A DNA stretch of 64,000 bases from contig NC_092053.1 of assembly GCF_003086295.3 (NCBI RefSeq), positions 116,642,445 through 116,706,444 of the forward strand, in the 5' to 3' direction. This document shows positions 1 through 9,272 of this stretch, one piece after another. Position numbers and translations under genes: made by a program. The notes under the pieces were generated by a model. That model made no database searches, was not told the DNA's origin, and saw nothing but the letters and a program-made list of their open reading frames with translations. This stretch comes from Arachis hypogaea (Eukaryota; Streptophyta; Magnoliopsida; Fabales; Fabaceae). Numbering within the stretch: the stretch's first letter is position 1; each line of letters begins with the position of its first letter.

Positions 1-923
1 TTAATGCAAAGTACTACTATTTTTCTATTCAATTCAACTTATTCTGCTTCTAAGATATTCATTCGCACTTCAACCTGAATGTGATGAACGTGACAATCAT
101 CATCATTCCCTATGAACGCGTGCCTGACAACCACTTCCGTTCTACTTTAGATTGAATGAGTATCTCTTGGATTTCTTAATCAGAATCTTCGTGGTGTAAG
201 CTAGATTGATGGCGGTATTCATAAGAGTCCGGAAAGTCTAAACCTTGTCTGTGGTATTCCGAGTAGGACTCTGGGATTGAATGACTGTGACGAGCTTCAA
301 ACTCGCGAGTGCTGGGTGTAGTGACAGACGCAAAAGGAGGGTGAATCCTATTCCAGTATGACCGAGAACCTCAGATGATTAGCCGTGCTATGACAGAGCA
401 TTTGGACCATTTTCACAAGAGGATGGGATGCAGCCATTGACAAGGGTGATGCCTCCAGACGATTAGCCATGCAATGACAGCGCATCGGACCATTTTCCAG
501 AGAGGATAAAAAGTAGCCGTTGACAACGGTGATGTCCTTACATAAAGCCAGCCATAGAAAGGAGTAAGACTGATTGGATGAAGACAGCAGGAAAGCAGAG
601 GTTTAGAGGGACGAAAGCATCTCCATGCATTTATCTAAAATTCTCACCAAGGATTTACATAAGTATTTCTATCCCTATTTTATTATTAATATTCGAAAAC
701 TCCATAACCATTCTATATCCGCCTGACTGAGATTTACAAGATGACCATAGCTTGCTTCATACCAACAATCTCCGTGGGATCGACCCTTACTCGCGTAAGG
801 TTTATTACTTGGACAACCCAGTGCACTTGCTGGTTAGTTGTGTGAAGTTGTGATAAAAAGTTGAGATTACAATTGAGCGTACCATGTTGATGGCGCCATT
901 GATGATCACAATTTCGTGCACCA
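1..923 (+). mobile_element. Left LTR of outer Ty3/gypsy-type element (cut by window edge)
   Basis: This stretch matches 14574-15378 nearly end to end: both contain the AAGTACTACT start, the bracket of 'gacaacca' and 'tgtctgtgg' blocks, and the closing run 'cttggac.acccagtgcactt'. The shared end is 'gtgcacca' (916-923 here, 15371-15378 on the right). This copy differs by an 84-bp duplication (373-541) and by about 55 extra bases before the end. Those extra bases hold TGGCGCCATT (891-900), which resembles the start of a tRNA-Asp primer site. The first part of the LTR lies left of the window. The pairing of the two LTRs as one element is inferred from order and orientation; the left target duplication cannot be seen. 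Confidence 0.75.
373..541 (+). repeat. 84-bp tandem duplication inside the LTR
   Basis: Two adjacent copies begin 'agatgattagccgtgc' (373) and 'agacgattagccatgc' (457) and run through 'gaccattttc...gaggat...agcc.ttgacaa.ggtgatg'. The period is 84 bp. The matching part of the 3' LTR near 15050 shows no such pair, so the duplication is specific to this copy. Confidence 0.75.
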
Positions 924-2561
924 GACCACTCATAGTTTCATAACTGAAACAAGGTCTCCCATTAGAAATTTGGAGGTACAAGTTGGTCAACTGAGGAAGA
1001 GGATCCCTGAGAATCCTCCTGACACTCTTCCTGGTAACACTGAAGTAAACCCAGAGAAGAGTGCAAGGCCATCACCATTAAGAATGAGGCTGAATCTGGA
1101 GAGACTGGGAAGGAATTGAATGCTAATGAAGAAGATATCACTAGGCGTTCAACGTCCAACTTGGCAGCAATTCTGGCGCTGAACGCCAGTGAGGAACCTC
1201 TCACTGGGCGTTCAACGCCCATCCTAGCAACAGAGCTGGCGTTGAACGCCAGTCAGGGAACACTGGCTGGGCGTTCAACGCCCAAACAAGCAGCCAAGCT
1301 AGCGCTGAACGCCAGTGAAGAACCCCTCACTGGGCGTTTAACGCCCAACCAGACAGGGAAGCTGGCATTGAATGCCAGCCAGGACACCCCTGCTGGGCAT
1401 TCAACGCCCACAATGGTAAGGGAACTGGCATCTAACGCCAATAAGGGTGCACAGCATGGGCGTTTAAAGCCCAAAGAGCTATCAGAGCTGGCGTTAAACG
1501 CCAGTAAAAGCACACCCCCTGAGTGCTTAATACCCACTCAAGACATTCCTATCCAAGAACCAAAGGAAGCCAAGGCTCATATAGAGACCATAGAGGTTCC
1601 TTTGCATGCACTTCTGTAATACATGAGTTCTGATGGACACTCATCCTCTGATGAGGATGAAGACACTAGGGAAGAGCAAGTTGTTCGGTACCTAGGAGCT
1701 CTCATAAAGCTGAATGCCAAGCTATTTGGTACAAAGCCTTTGGAAGAAGAACCTCCACTGCTTTCCAAAGAACTAAATGCTTTGGGTCAGCTGAAGCTAC
1801 CTCAGAAGCTCCCAAATTCTGGATGCTTCCTGATTCCTTGCACCATAGGCACCATGACCTTTGAAAAGGCTCTATGTGACCTTGGGTCAAGTATAAACAT
1901 TATGCCACTCTCTGTAATGGAAAAGATGGGAATATTTGAGGTACAAGCTACAAACATCTCACTAGAGATGACAGACAAGACAATGAAGAAGCCATATGGC
2001 TTAGTAGAGGATATCCTGGTGAAGGTTAAAGACCACTACATCCTTGCAAACTTCATAGCCTTGGACATAGGAGAGGATGAGGATGATTCTATCATCCTCG
2101 GAAGACCTTTCCTAGCTACTGCAAATGCCATGATTAATGTGGCAAAGGGAGAAATGGTTTTCCAACTAGGAGAGGACTACATCTTATTCAAGATTGCCAA
2201 TTCCAATTCTCCCTCTGAAAAGAAAGAGACAATGGTGCAACACCTAGTGTTACAACCATCTCTTTCAGTGCAGAGCTTTATTGAGTCCCCAAACATCAAT
2301 ACTAAGTTTGGTGTGGGGCAGCCATTAACAAGCACTGAAAACAAAGTCACTCAGAAGAAAGTACCTAAAGGATGGAGGGACAAGAAAGTCCCCACTAAAG
2401 GCCTCTCACCTGGCATGAGAGTTGTCTTCATCAAGAAACCAGTCATACCATATACAGTAAGTCGTATCCTATCTCTAGAGCATGTGGAGCTCATTCATGA
2501 GAAGACAGGAAGAAAGTTCATTGTAAGGGACAAAATTCTGAGCCCCTACTCACCTCCATAA
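924..2561 (+). pseudogene. Gag C-terminus and retropepsin of the outer retrotransposon, broken
   Basis: The reading starts abruptly after the LTR in the typical gag tail (TETR...NLEVQVGQL, about 942-990). Around 1055-1065 it changes frame to reach a CKAIT gag-end motif (about 1063). It then crosses a 63-bp repeat array (1142-1535) and meets a TAA at 1617-1619. The same frame continues to 2561. Residues from about 1800 on are an aspartic protease of the plant Ty3/gypsy type: CDLGSSIN at the active site where animal retropepsins have DSG/DTG, then IILGRPFLAT and a NVAKGEMVF end. No reverse transcriptase, RNase H or integrase follows, and the N-terminal gag is missing, so the element could not move on its own. 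The frame break and stop could be decay or an ancestral trait of a non-autonomous family. Confidence 0.8.
1142..1535 (+). repeat. 63-bp (21-codon) array of paired palindromes inside gag
   Basis: Two 17-bp palindrome classes alternate. CTGGCGTTGAACGCCAG-type copies start at 1173, 1236, 1299, 1362, 1425 and 1488; TGGGCGTTCAACGCCCA-type copies start at 1205, 1268, 1331, 1394, 1457 and a decayed one at about 1520. Each class repeats at exactly 63 bp and the two classes are 31-32 bp apart. The array is in frame and encodes a 21-residue repeat with LALNAS and GRSTP cores. The complementary strand is also open over 1253-1537, which follows from the palindromic composition and is not evidence of a second gene. 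Confidence 0.95.
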
Positions 2562-2763
2562 GGAGCTAATTGTCAAGCTAATGACGTTAAAGAAGCATTT
2601 GTTGGGAGGCAACCCAACCTTAATTAATTATTATTATTTTCTTTCATTTTGTTTTTCTTCAAGTTATTTTTAGGTTCATGATCATGTGCAGCAGTTAGAA
2701 CAGAGACAGAAATGTTAAGCAGTGAAAACAGAATACTCTGAATGGAGTGTTGTTGAAGTTGAC

Positions 2764-2867
2764 GCCAGCCAGGGAGCAGACCATGGGCGTTCAAACGCCC
2801 ACAATGGGCAGCATAGTTGGCGTTGAATGCCAGCCAGGGAGCAGACCCTGGGCGTTCAAACGCCAGT
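2764..2867 (+). repeat. Non-coding copies of the GGCGTT palindrome, 65-bp period
   Basis: A block beginning 'gccagccagggagcagacc' occurs at about 2764 and 2829, each time followed by a palindrome of type TGGGCGTTCAAACGCC (2784 and 2849). TTGGCGTTGAATGCCAG lies between them at 2817. Here the palindrome carries an extra A, so it would break a 63-bp reading frame. The spacing of about 32 bp between centres is kept. Confidence 0.9.
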
Positions 2868-3183
2868 ACAGAAGGTAGGGAACCTGAATTTTCATGCCTC
2901 TCAGGACTAGTGGGTCCCACAGCATCTTTACCTACCACACTTTTTTCCTCTCTCTTTCACACTTTTCCATACACACTTCCCTATAAACCCTAGCCCAATC
3001 ACATCCATATTACTTTTCCAAAACCATCATAACTCCCACCAATCCCCACCCCCTTCAAAATCAAATTTCTCGCCCAATTACCCACTCATGGCCAAACGCA
3101 ACCCTACCCCCACCTATAAATACCCCTCTTCATCACCCTTCATACACACACCTCTCATACACCCTAAAGCCCCATTCGGCCAA

Positions 3184-3186
<3 letters not shown>

Positions 3187-3272
<86 letters not shown>
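3187..3272. repeat. (CT)n(TA)n microsatellite
   Basis: About 30 bp of CT is followed by about 56 bp of TA dinucleotides. The short reading frame across it is a shadow of the repeat. Confidence 0.98.
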
Positions 3273-3275
<3 letters not shown>

Positions 3276-3330
3276 CATCTCCTTCTATTTTCTTCTTCTT
3301 CTACTCCATTCTTCTCTTTTCTTTATTTTT

Positions 3331-3367
3331 GCTCGAGGACGAGCAAAGCTTTTAAGTTTGGTGTGGG
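3331..3367 (+). other. Internal copy of the hairpin plus polypurine-like motif
   Basis: GCTCGAGGACGAGC (a 5-bp stem with an AGGA loop) is followed by 'tttaagtttggtgtggg'. The 3' end of the same element has the related GCTTGGGGACAAGC and 'tttaagtttggtgttg' at 13791-13825, directly before the LTR. The copy here sits just before the second ORF. Confidence 0.7.
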
Positions 3368-3400
3368 AAAAGCGTTGCTTTTTGATTTCCATTACCACTT

Positions 3401-4239
3401 ATAGCACCCAAGGTTGGAGAATTCTCTAGAAAGAGGAAAGGGAAGGTAGTAGTCGCCACCTCCGAATCTTGGAAGAAGGAGAGATTCATCACCAAAGCCC
3501 ACCAAGACCACTTCTATGAAGTAGTGGGAGAGAATTCGAAAATCCAAAGAGAGATCCAGAGAAGAGGTTGGGAAGTCCTAACCAATTCCATTCAAGATGT
3601 TGGGATTTTAATGGTGCAAGAGTTCTATGCTAATGCATGGGTTACTAAAAACCATGACACTAGTATAAACCCAAATCCAAAGAATTGGAGCACCATGGTC
3701 CGTGAGAGAATCTTAGAGTTCAGCCCGAAAAGTATGAGGTTGGCATTCAACTTGCCTCTGATGCAAGGAGACCTACATCCTTACACTAGGAGAGTCAACT
3801 TTGATCAGAGACCGGATCAAGTACTCTCATACATCTGTGTGGAAGGAGCATAGTGGAAAAGGGATTTCCAAGGCAAGCCCATTCAACTAAGAAGGCTTGA
3901 CCTCAAGCCCATAGCTAGAGAATGGTTGAAATTCATCCAACGCTCTATCATCCCTACCAGAAATCGGTCAGAAGTGACCATTGACAGAGCCATCATGATC
4001 CATTGCATCATGATTGGAAGTGAGGTGGAAGTACATGAGGTGATTCCTCAAGAATTGTACAAGATATCTGAGAAGCCTTCCACCAATGCAAAGTTGATAT
4101 TCCTACACCTCATCTGTCATCTATGCAATTCAGCTGGAATTATCATAGAAGGAGATATCTCCATTGGGGAGGACAAGCCCATCACTAAGAAGAGGATGAA
4201 GCAAACTAGAGAGTATGCACAAGAGCCTGTGCAGCCGCC
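3401..4239 (+). pseudogene. Second ORF of the outer element, first part (split by insertion)
   Basis: One frame runs from an ATA at 3401, where I would expect the start ATG, to the insertion point at 4239. It is interrupted only by a TAG at 3851-3853. The product begins with a basic patch (RKRKGKVV), then the conserved-looking FYANAW, NWSTMVRER and VNFDQRPDQ segments, and ends in EYAQEPVQPP. The layout resembles the 'putative plant transposon protein' domain found downstream of pol in Athila-like elements, where it occupies the env position. That assignment is from memory and has moderate support. The reading continues at 12386 after the inner element. Confidence 0.65.
4235..4239 (+). repeat. 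Left target-site duplication of inner LTR element
   Basis: CCGCC here pairs with CTGCC at 12381-12385. The single difference is a C-to-T change. Confidence 0.8.
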
Positions 4240-5829
4240 TGATAAACCCCAATTTTGTGGTTTATCTTGTGCTTAATTTAGGGGATTTTATCAATTTTTC
4301 TCACATTTATTCAATGAAATAGCATGGTTTTGTAATTCTCCCTTAATTTGTGCTTAAGTGTAAAACCATGCTTTTTAGGCCCTTAAATTGGTGATTTTAA
4401 TTCACTTTAATTCTATTTGATGCCTTGATGTGTTTGTTGAGTGATTTTAGGTACATAAGGCAAGTATTGAATGGAAGAAATGAAGAGAAAAATATGTAAA
4501 GTGGGAGAACTCATGAAGAAATGAAGGAATCGCTAAGCTGTCAATCCTGACCTATTTGTACTTAATCGATCATAACTTGAGCTACAGAGGTCCAAATGAG
4601 GCGGTTCTAGTTGCGTTGAAAATCTAACATCTGGGGCTTCAAAATGATATAAAATTTGTTATAGTTTCCTGGTGTTTAAGGACACATACGCATGCATCAC
4701 ACGTATGCATGGGAAGCTGCACGTGACTCACTAAAGGCAACTCGTGGCCAGCGATTTCTGAAGCATTTTGGGCCCAATCCAACTCATTTCTGATGCTATT
4801 GAACCCAAGGATTGAAGGGAGATGAACCAAGTAGTCATAGTTTAGTTTTTATCATATTTTAGGGTAGAATTCTAGAGAGAGCCTCTCCTCTCTCTAGATT
4901 TAGGATAGAAATAAGGGTAAAGTTAGGTTAATCTCTCTCAAAATTATCTTTCAATTCTTGTTTTGATTTCAATTTCTCTTTATATTTTAGTGTTCTATTG
5001 TCTTAATCTTCTTAGTTTCTCTTGTTAATTTCTTGTTTTGCTCTCTTTTATGTTTATGAACAATTGTTGGATCTCAATTTCTTCTCATGCAATCTTATAT
5101 TTCTGTCTTTTGATGTTTACTTCACTTGTTATTGTTGATTTCTTGCTTGTGTTAGTTATGGGTTTCGTTAATTCTTGCATTTTGTGATGTTTACTTTTAT
5201 TACACTCTAGGTATTTGATGAAATGCTTTTTATAGTTTTTGGATAGTTTTCTTGACTCTTGGGATAGACTAAGGGAATTGAGTGACCTTGAGTCATTGGG
5301 TTTCAATGAATTGGTGATTTGAGAATCCTTAGTGGTCAATTTGATAACCACTGACTCTAGCCTACTACTAAGTCAATTAGTAGCTAGGTTAGGACTTATA
5401 GATTGATGTTGATCAAGCCATTTGACATACTTCAAGCATAGAAGTGGACTTATGAGCTTGGTTCCTCCTAATTGTCAATACATGATTTGTAGACAAGGAT
5501 GGTGATCTCAATTCCCATGTTTTAGCCAAGAGTTCTTTTCCTTTATTTTATTAGTTCTTATAATTTACTTTCTTGTCATTTATTTTCTTGCCAATTATAA
5601 AATCAAACCCCCTTGCATCTTCATAGCCAATAATTAAACACTTCATTGCAATTTCTTGTGAGATGACCTGAGGTTTAAATACTTCGGTTAATTTTTATTG
5701 GAGTTTTTACTTGTGACAACCAAATTTTTTATGTGAGAATTATTTGTTGGTTTGGAGCTATGCTTACAACGAAGTTCTTATTTCTATTAAGAGAAATTCT
5801 AGACCAACACAGTAAATTCATCATTATCA
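4240..5829 (+). repeat. 5' LTR of inner element
   Basis: It is 1590 bp, TG...CA bounded, and aligns with 10805-12380 throughout. I count about a dozen mismatches in the first 190 bp, so the insertion is not recent. In 4686-4710 this copy reads 'catacgcatgcatcacacgt' where the other LTR has 'cgtacgcgtgcatcacgcgt', i.e. several CpG sites have become TpG or CpA here. Confidence 0.92.
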
Positions 5830-5832
5830 AAA

Positions 5833-5850
5833 TGGCGCCATTGCCGGGGA
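5833..5850 (+). other. Primer-binding site, tRNA-Asp type
   Basis: TGGCGCCATTGCCGGGGA lies 3 bp after the LTR end. It is complementary to the 3' end of plant tRNA-Asp except for one base (A for G at a former CpG). Confidence 0.85.
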
Positions 5851-5978
5851 ATTGCAATGGTGCTATGTTATTGGCTATTGTATATATGTTAATATACTTC
5901 TTTGTTAGTTGTTGCTTGCTTTAGGAGTTCGTTTTTATTAGTTCTTATTAGTATTTATTTTTGTTTTCTTTTATCACC

Positions 5979-7496
5979 ATGAATTCTCACCCTCTTGGCT
6001 ATAAGTTTGGCTCAAATTATGTGTAGGAAATGGGAACTATAATGACGACATGCATCAAGGATGGAATAATCAAAGATGGAAGGAGTCTCAAGGGATTGAT
6101 CAACCTTCTTGGCAACCACAACCTCCGGTTTCTTATGGGTATAATTCCAATTCTAATGCATATCAATCTAATGGATGTGGTGACCCTTATTGTGATTGTC
6201 AACAACCACCACCATATGTCTATGAACCACCTCCTCAACATAATTTTGAACCACCATACTCACAAGCCCCTTATCGCCAAACACCTCCATATGACCCTAA
6301 TCCCTATCCATCATACCAACCACCTTATGAGCCATATGAACCATACATGGAACCCCCACAATTCTAACACAACTACTCCCAAGAACCACCTCCAACCATC
6401 TCCATATCCATACCAAGATGAACCACCTTCTAATTATGAACCCTTTCTCCCAAACAATGAACCCTCCCTTCCACCATCACATTCAAATGGTGAGTTTCTC
6501 CAACCCCTAAGGCGAGAGCAACAAGAGCTTCTAGCTAAATGTATGAAGCATGAAGAAGGGTTCAAGGAGATAGAAGCCAAGATTGCTATCGTGGCGGAAG
6601 GCGTTAGCAACATGTATTCATCCTACCTAAGCTCGCGCAATCAAGGCACTCCCATTGTTGAATGTAGAGAAGCAATCAAGGAGCATAATGAGGAGGTGAG
6701 CTTGGAGCTTCAAGGTGAAGAAGAGGAGTTGAAGCAAGGAGTGCAACAAGAGGAGAGGGTAGAGATGATTGAAAAGGAAGGAGTGGTTGAAAACCTAGGA
6801 GATGTTAGAAGTCTATGGGAATGTAGCATTAGAGAGCCCTCTTTCAAGAAGTTTGATATTGATGTTGAGGAAGGTGTACAACCTCCAAGGCATATCATGG
6901 TGGAAAACTTTGAAGAGGTTGATCAAGAGATGGATTCAATTGTTGATGAATTCTTATGTACAATTGAATCCTCCCCCATTGGGCTTGACATGGAGATTAA
7001 GGAAGAAGATACCTCACTTCCCATACCCTTGGTAAGCAATGAAGAAGAGATTGAATTGGAAGGAAGCTACCAAGTGGAAGAAGTTGAGCAAGAAGCAAGC
7101 TCCGTCATTGAAGACAACTCTACACCAAGTGACATTGGTGACCTTGTTGAAGATTCTTCCAATGGATGTGAAGTTGATGTTGAAGTGGACTTCACACAAC
7201 CTCCAAAATTTGATTTAGTTAATGATGATGAAGAGTTGGAAGAAGTTGACAAGAAAGGAGAAGTTGAGGAAAGTTATCAAGAGAGGGAGATAATCAAGGA
7301 AGAGCATAAGGGAATGACACTTGCAAAACCATTGGAGATATCCCTTCCTAAATCACCATCCTACACAACATTCAAGTGGATAAAATTCTTATCCCTAAGC
7401 TTTACTTTCTCACTTGAATATAGTTTGATTGAAAATGATGGTCAACTTAGAGCTCTTTGTGGAGTTAAGAGTAGGAGAGAATTATGTAGTGGTTGA
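5979..7496 (+). pseudogene. Degraded ORF of inner element, Pro/Tyr-rich then Glu-rich
   Basis: An ATG at 5979 opens MNSHPLGYKFGSNY and stops at 6024. The sensible frame shifts to one read through 6367 (a Pro/Tyr/Gln-rich stretch with repeated PPY and YEPP motifs), then shifts again at about 6367 and runs to the stop at 7494. The last part begins with a basic, probably coiled segment (LRREQQELLAKCMKHEE, about 6505) and then becomes very acidic with repeated EEVE-type runs. I recognise no enzymatic domain, no zinc knuckle and no protease. It occupies the gag position. The two frame breaks make the present copy non-functional. The overlapping frame beginning at 6030 is a shadow in its first third. 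Confidence 0.6.
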
Positions 7497-9260
7497 AAAA
7501 ACAATGTTAGGCTCATAAAGGTTGAATCCTCAAGGCATAGGTTCCATGGTTGGAGGAATGCTAATTTGTGTGGGTTTAGGAGGAGAATTTGGTGTCTACT
7601 TGAGAATTCGGATCAATTACCACCCGGATAGAACAATAATGATCAATTAGAAGATGGGTGTGAAAATAAGATATGGGATCCCGGATCACAACATGAAGAC
7701 CAATTTTGGGAGCTCATATCTTGGGAAGAACCTCACCCAAGCTTGGTGAAAATGGTTGGAAATTCTGACAACCAATTGAGGAGCAAGCATTCTTGGAGGT
7801 TCAAGGATGAGTACAAGCATAAGCCACCTTGACAAGGAGCCTCCCAAATGTCCAACTTAAGGACTTAAACTAAAAGTGCTAGGTGGGAGACACCCCACCA
7901 TGGTAAACTCTTTCCATTCCCTTGTATATATAATCAATGAATGAATTGAGTTGCCATTGTAGGTAGTTTTTTCTTATTTTCTATACTCTTATATATTTTG
8001 CTTTTATTGATAGATTGTTTGTTAAATTCATGTCATGATTAGAATAGTTGTTGATAAATTGTATTTGCTTGAAGTGTAAGTTTTGTGTGTTTTGTGTGTG
8101 AAAAATATTTCAAAATCTAAAAAAATATTTGTTGTTAAATTTGAATTTTGATTGTTTTAGAATGTTTGTAAATTAGGAGAGTGCCCTGTTTCTTTTTAAA
8201 AAAAATGGCGAGCAACGCGTAAGCGTGGCCGACAAGTACGCGACGTATGCCATATTGGGACTCCCGATACAAAAACCCGAGAGTTGCGTGAAACTGGTGC
8301 TGAAATTGTGCGTTTCACACAAAATAGACCCACGCATACGCGTGGGGGACACTTACGCGTTGCTTGTCCATCCTTCCATCCACGCGCACGCGTGAGCGAC
8401 GCTTACGCGTCGCTAACGCGCCCTGATTCTTCCCCTTTCTTCTTCTTTCTTTCTTCTCTCCTTCTTCTTTCTTTATACCTTTCTTCTTCTCTCATCTTCC
8501 TTTCTTACTTTCTTCCTCTCCTTTCAAAATTCTATTTTTATCAATTTTATTTTTCTTATTTTTCACTTTCTTTTGTTTATTGCATATGCATAATTTATTC
8601 ATTGCATTTTAATTTCGTTCTTATAGCTTGTTCTTACTTTCTTTTCTAAGTCTCTTATTCTAATAATGGTGTTGAATTTTCTTACTCAATTGTTGAGAAT
8701 TTCTTGCATTATTTTGGTGCTTCGTGACTTGTTTAGCATTAATGGTCATATTTGCTCCACACACAAGATTAGTGCTTTAGTCCTTCCTAATTCATTATTC
8801 TTTGCTTTTGTACCTCATCATCATTGAGTTATGATGGAACCAAATGCTCTCATGCTTATCACTAATCTTGTTTGTGTCAATTGTTGATTAAGCTTGATGC
8901 AACATGCTCTTCATGTCATGTACCTATGCTTTGACTTTACTCTCGCATCAAGTATTAGTTGAGATGCCCTTTGCCTACATTGCTCTCTCACTTACATGCG
9001 TAGCTAACATGTAGTGAGAACCTTACTCTTATTTGGCATTAGCCCCCGCCTATGCTCTATTGCTTTGATATCTTTGATGTAGGCTTAATTTTCTTTCTTT
9101 TTCTTTCCTTTTAGGTTGGCCACCAAAAAAGGAAAAGGAAAAGCTTCTAAATAGGGCAACAAACAAGTCCAACCGCATAATCCTTTGAAGAAACTCATCA
9201 ATTGTAGCAACCCGTCCACCCTACTCTTCTTTGCATGCACTGAGAACGGTGAAATCTTCA
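7497..9260 (+). other. Non-coding interior of inner element with CpG-rich palindromes
   Basis: After the ORF there is no coherent coding sequence. A cluster at about 8205-8405 carries repeated ACGCGT-type palindromes ('cgtaagcgtgg', 'cacgcatacgcgtggg', 'cacgcgcacgcgtgag', 'acgcttacgcgtcgc'). It is followed by a pyrimidine-rich run (8415-8560). Confidence 0.6.
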
Positions 9261-9272
9261 AGTGTGGGGAGG
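9261..9272 (+). other. Internal polypurine-tract copy in inner element
   Basis: AGTGTGGGGAGG here is identical to the tract at 10791-10802 that precedes the 3' LTR. It lies about 1.5 kb upstream of it. Confidence 0.6.

Larger units (their letters stand above)
2562..3330 (+). other. Non-coding spacer of the outer element
   Basis: This is sequence between the protease stop and the next ORF. It contains a second cluster of the GGCGTT palindromes (2764-2867) and a CT/TA microsatellite (3187-3272). I see no conserved coding sequence. Confidence 0.6.

Noticed and set aside
1142..1535. Regular spaced repeats reminiscent of a CRISPR array
   Set aside because: The spacers are themselves repeated and coding, the array is inside a retrotransposon gag, and the genome is a plant.
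1253..1537. Minus-strand open frame over the gag repeats
   Set aside because: Palindromic repeats make both strands open; it has no independent features.
3088..3429. Plus-strand frame with Leu-Ser and Tyr-Ile runs
   Set aside because: Translation of the CT/TA microsatellite and flanks.
6030..6360. His/Leu/Ile-rich first third of the long frame at 6030-7496
   Set aside because: The adjacent frame gives a Pro/Tyr-rich sequence that fits the rest of the ORF; the two frames are joined by frameshift decay.
8284..8649. Plus-strand frame of 121 codons
   Set aside because: It starts in CpG palindromes and continues into a pyrimidine-rich run as poly-Phe/Ser; no domain.
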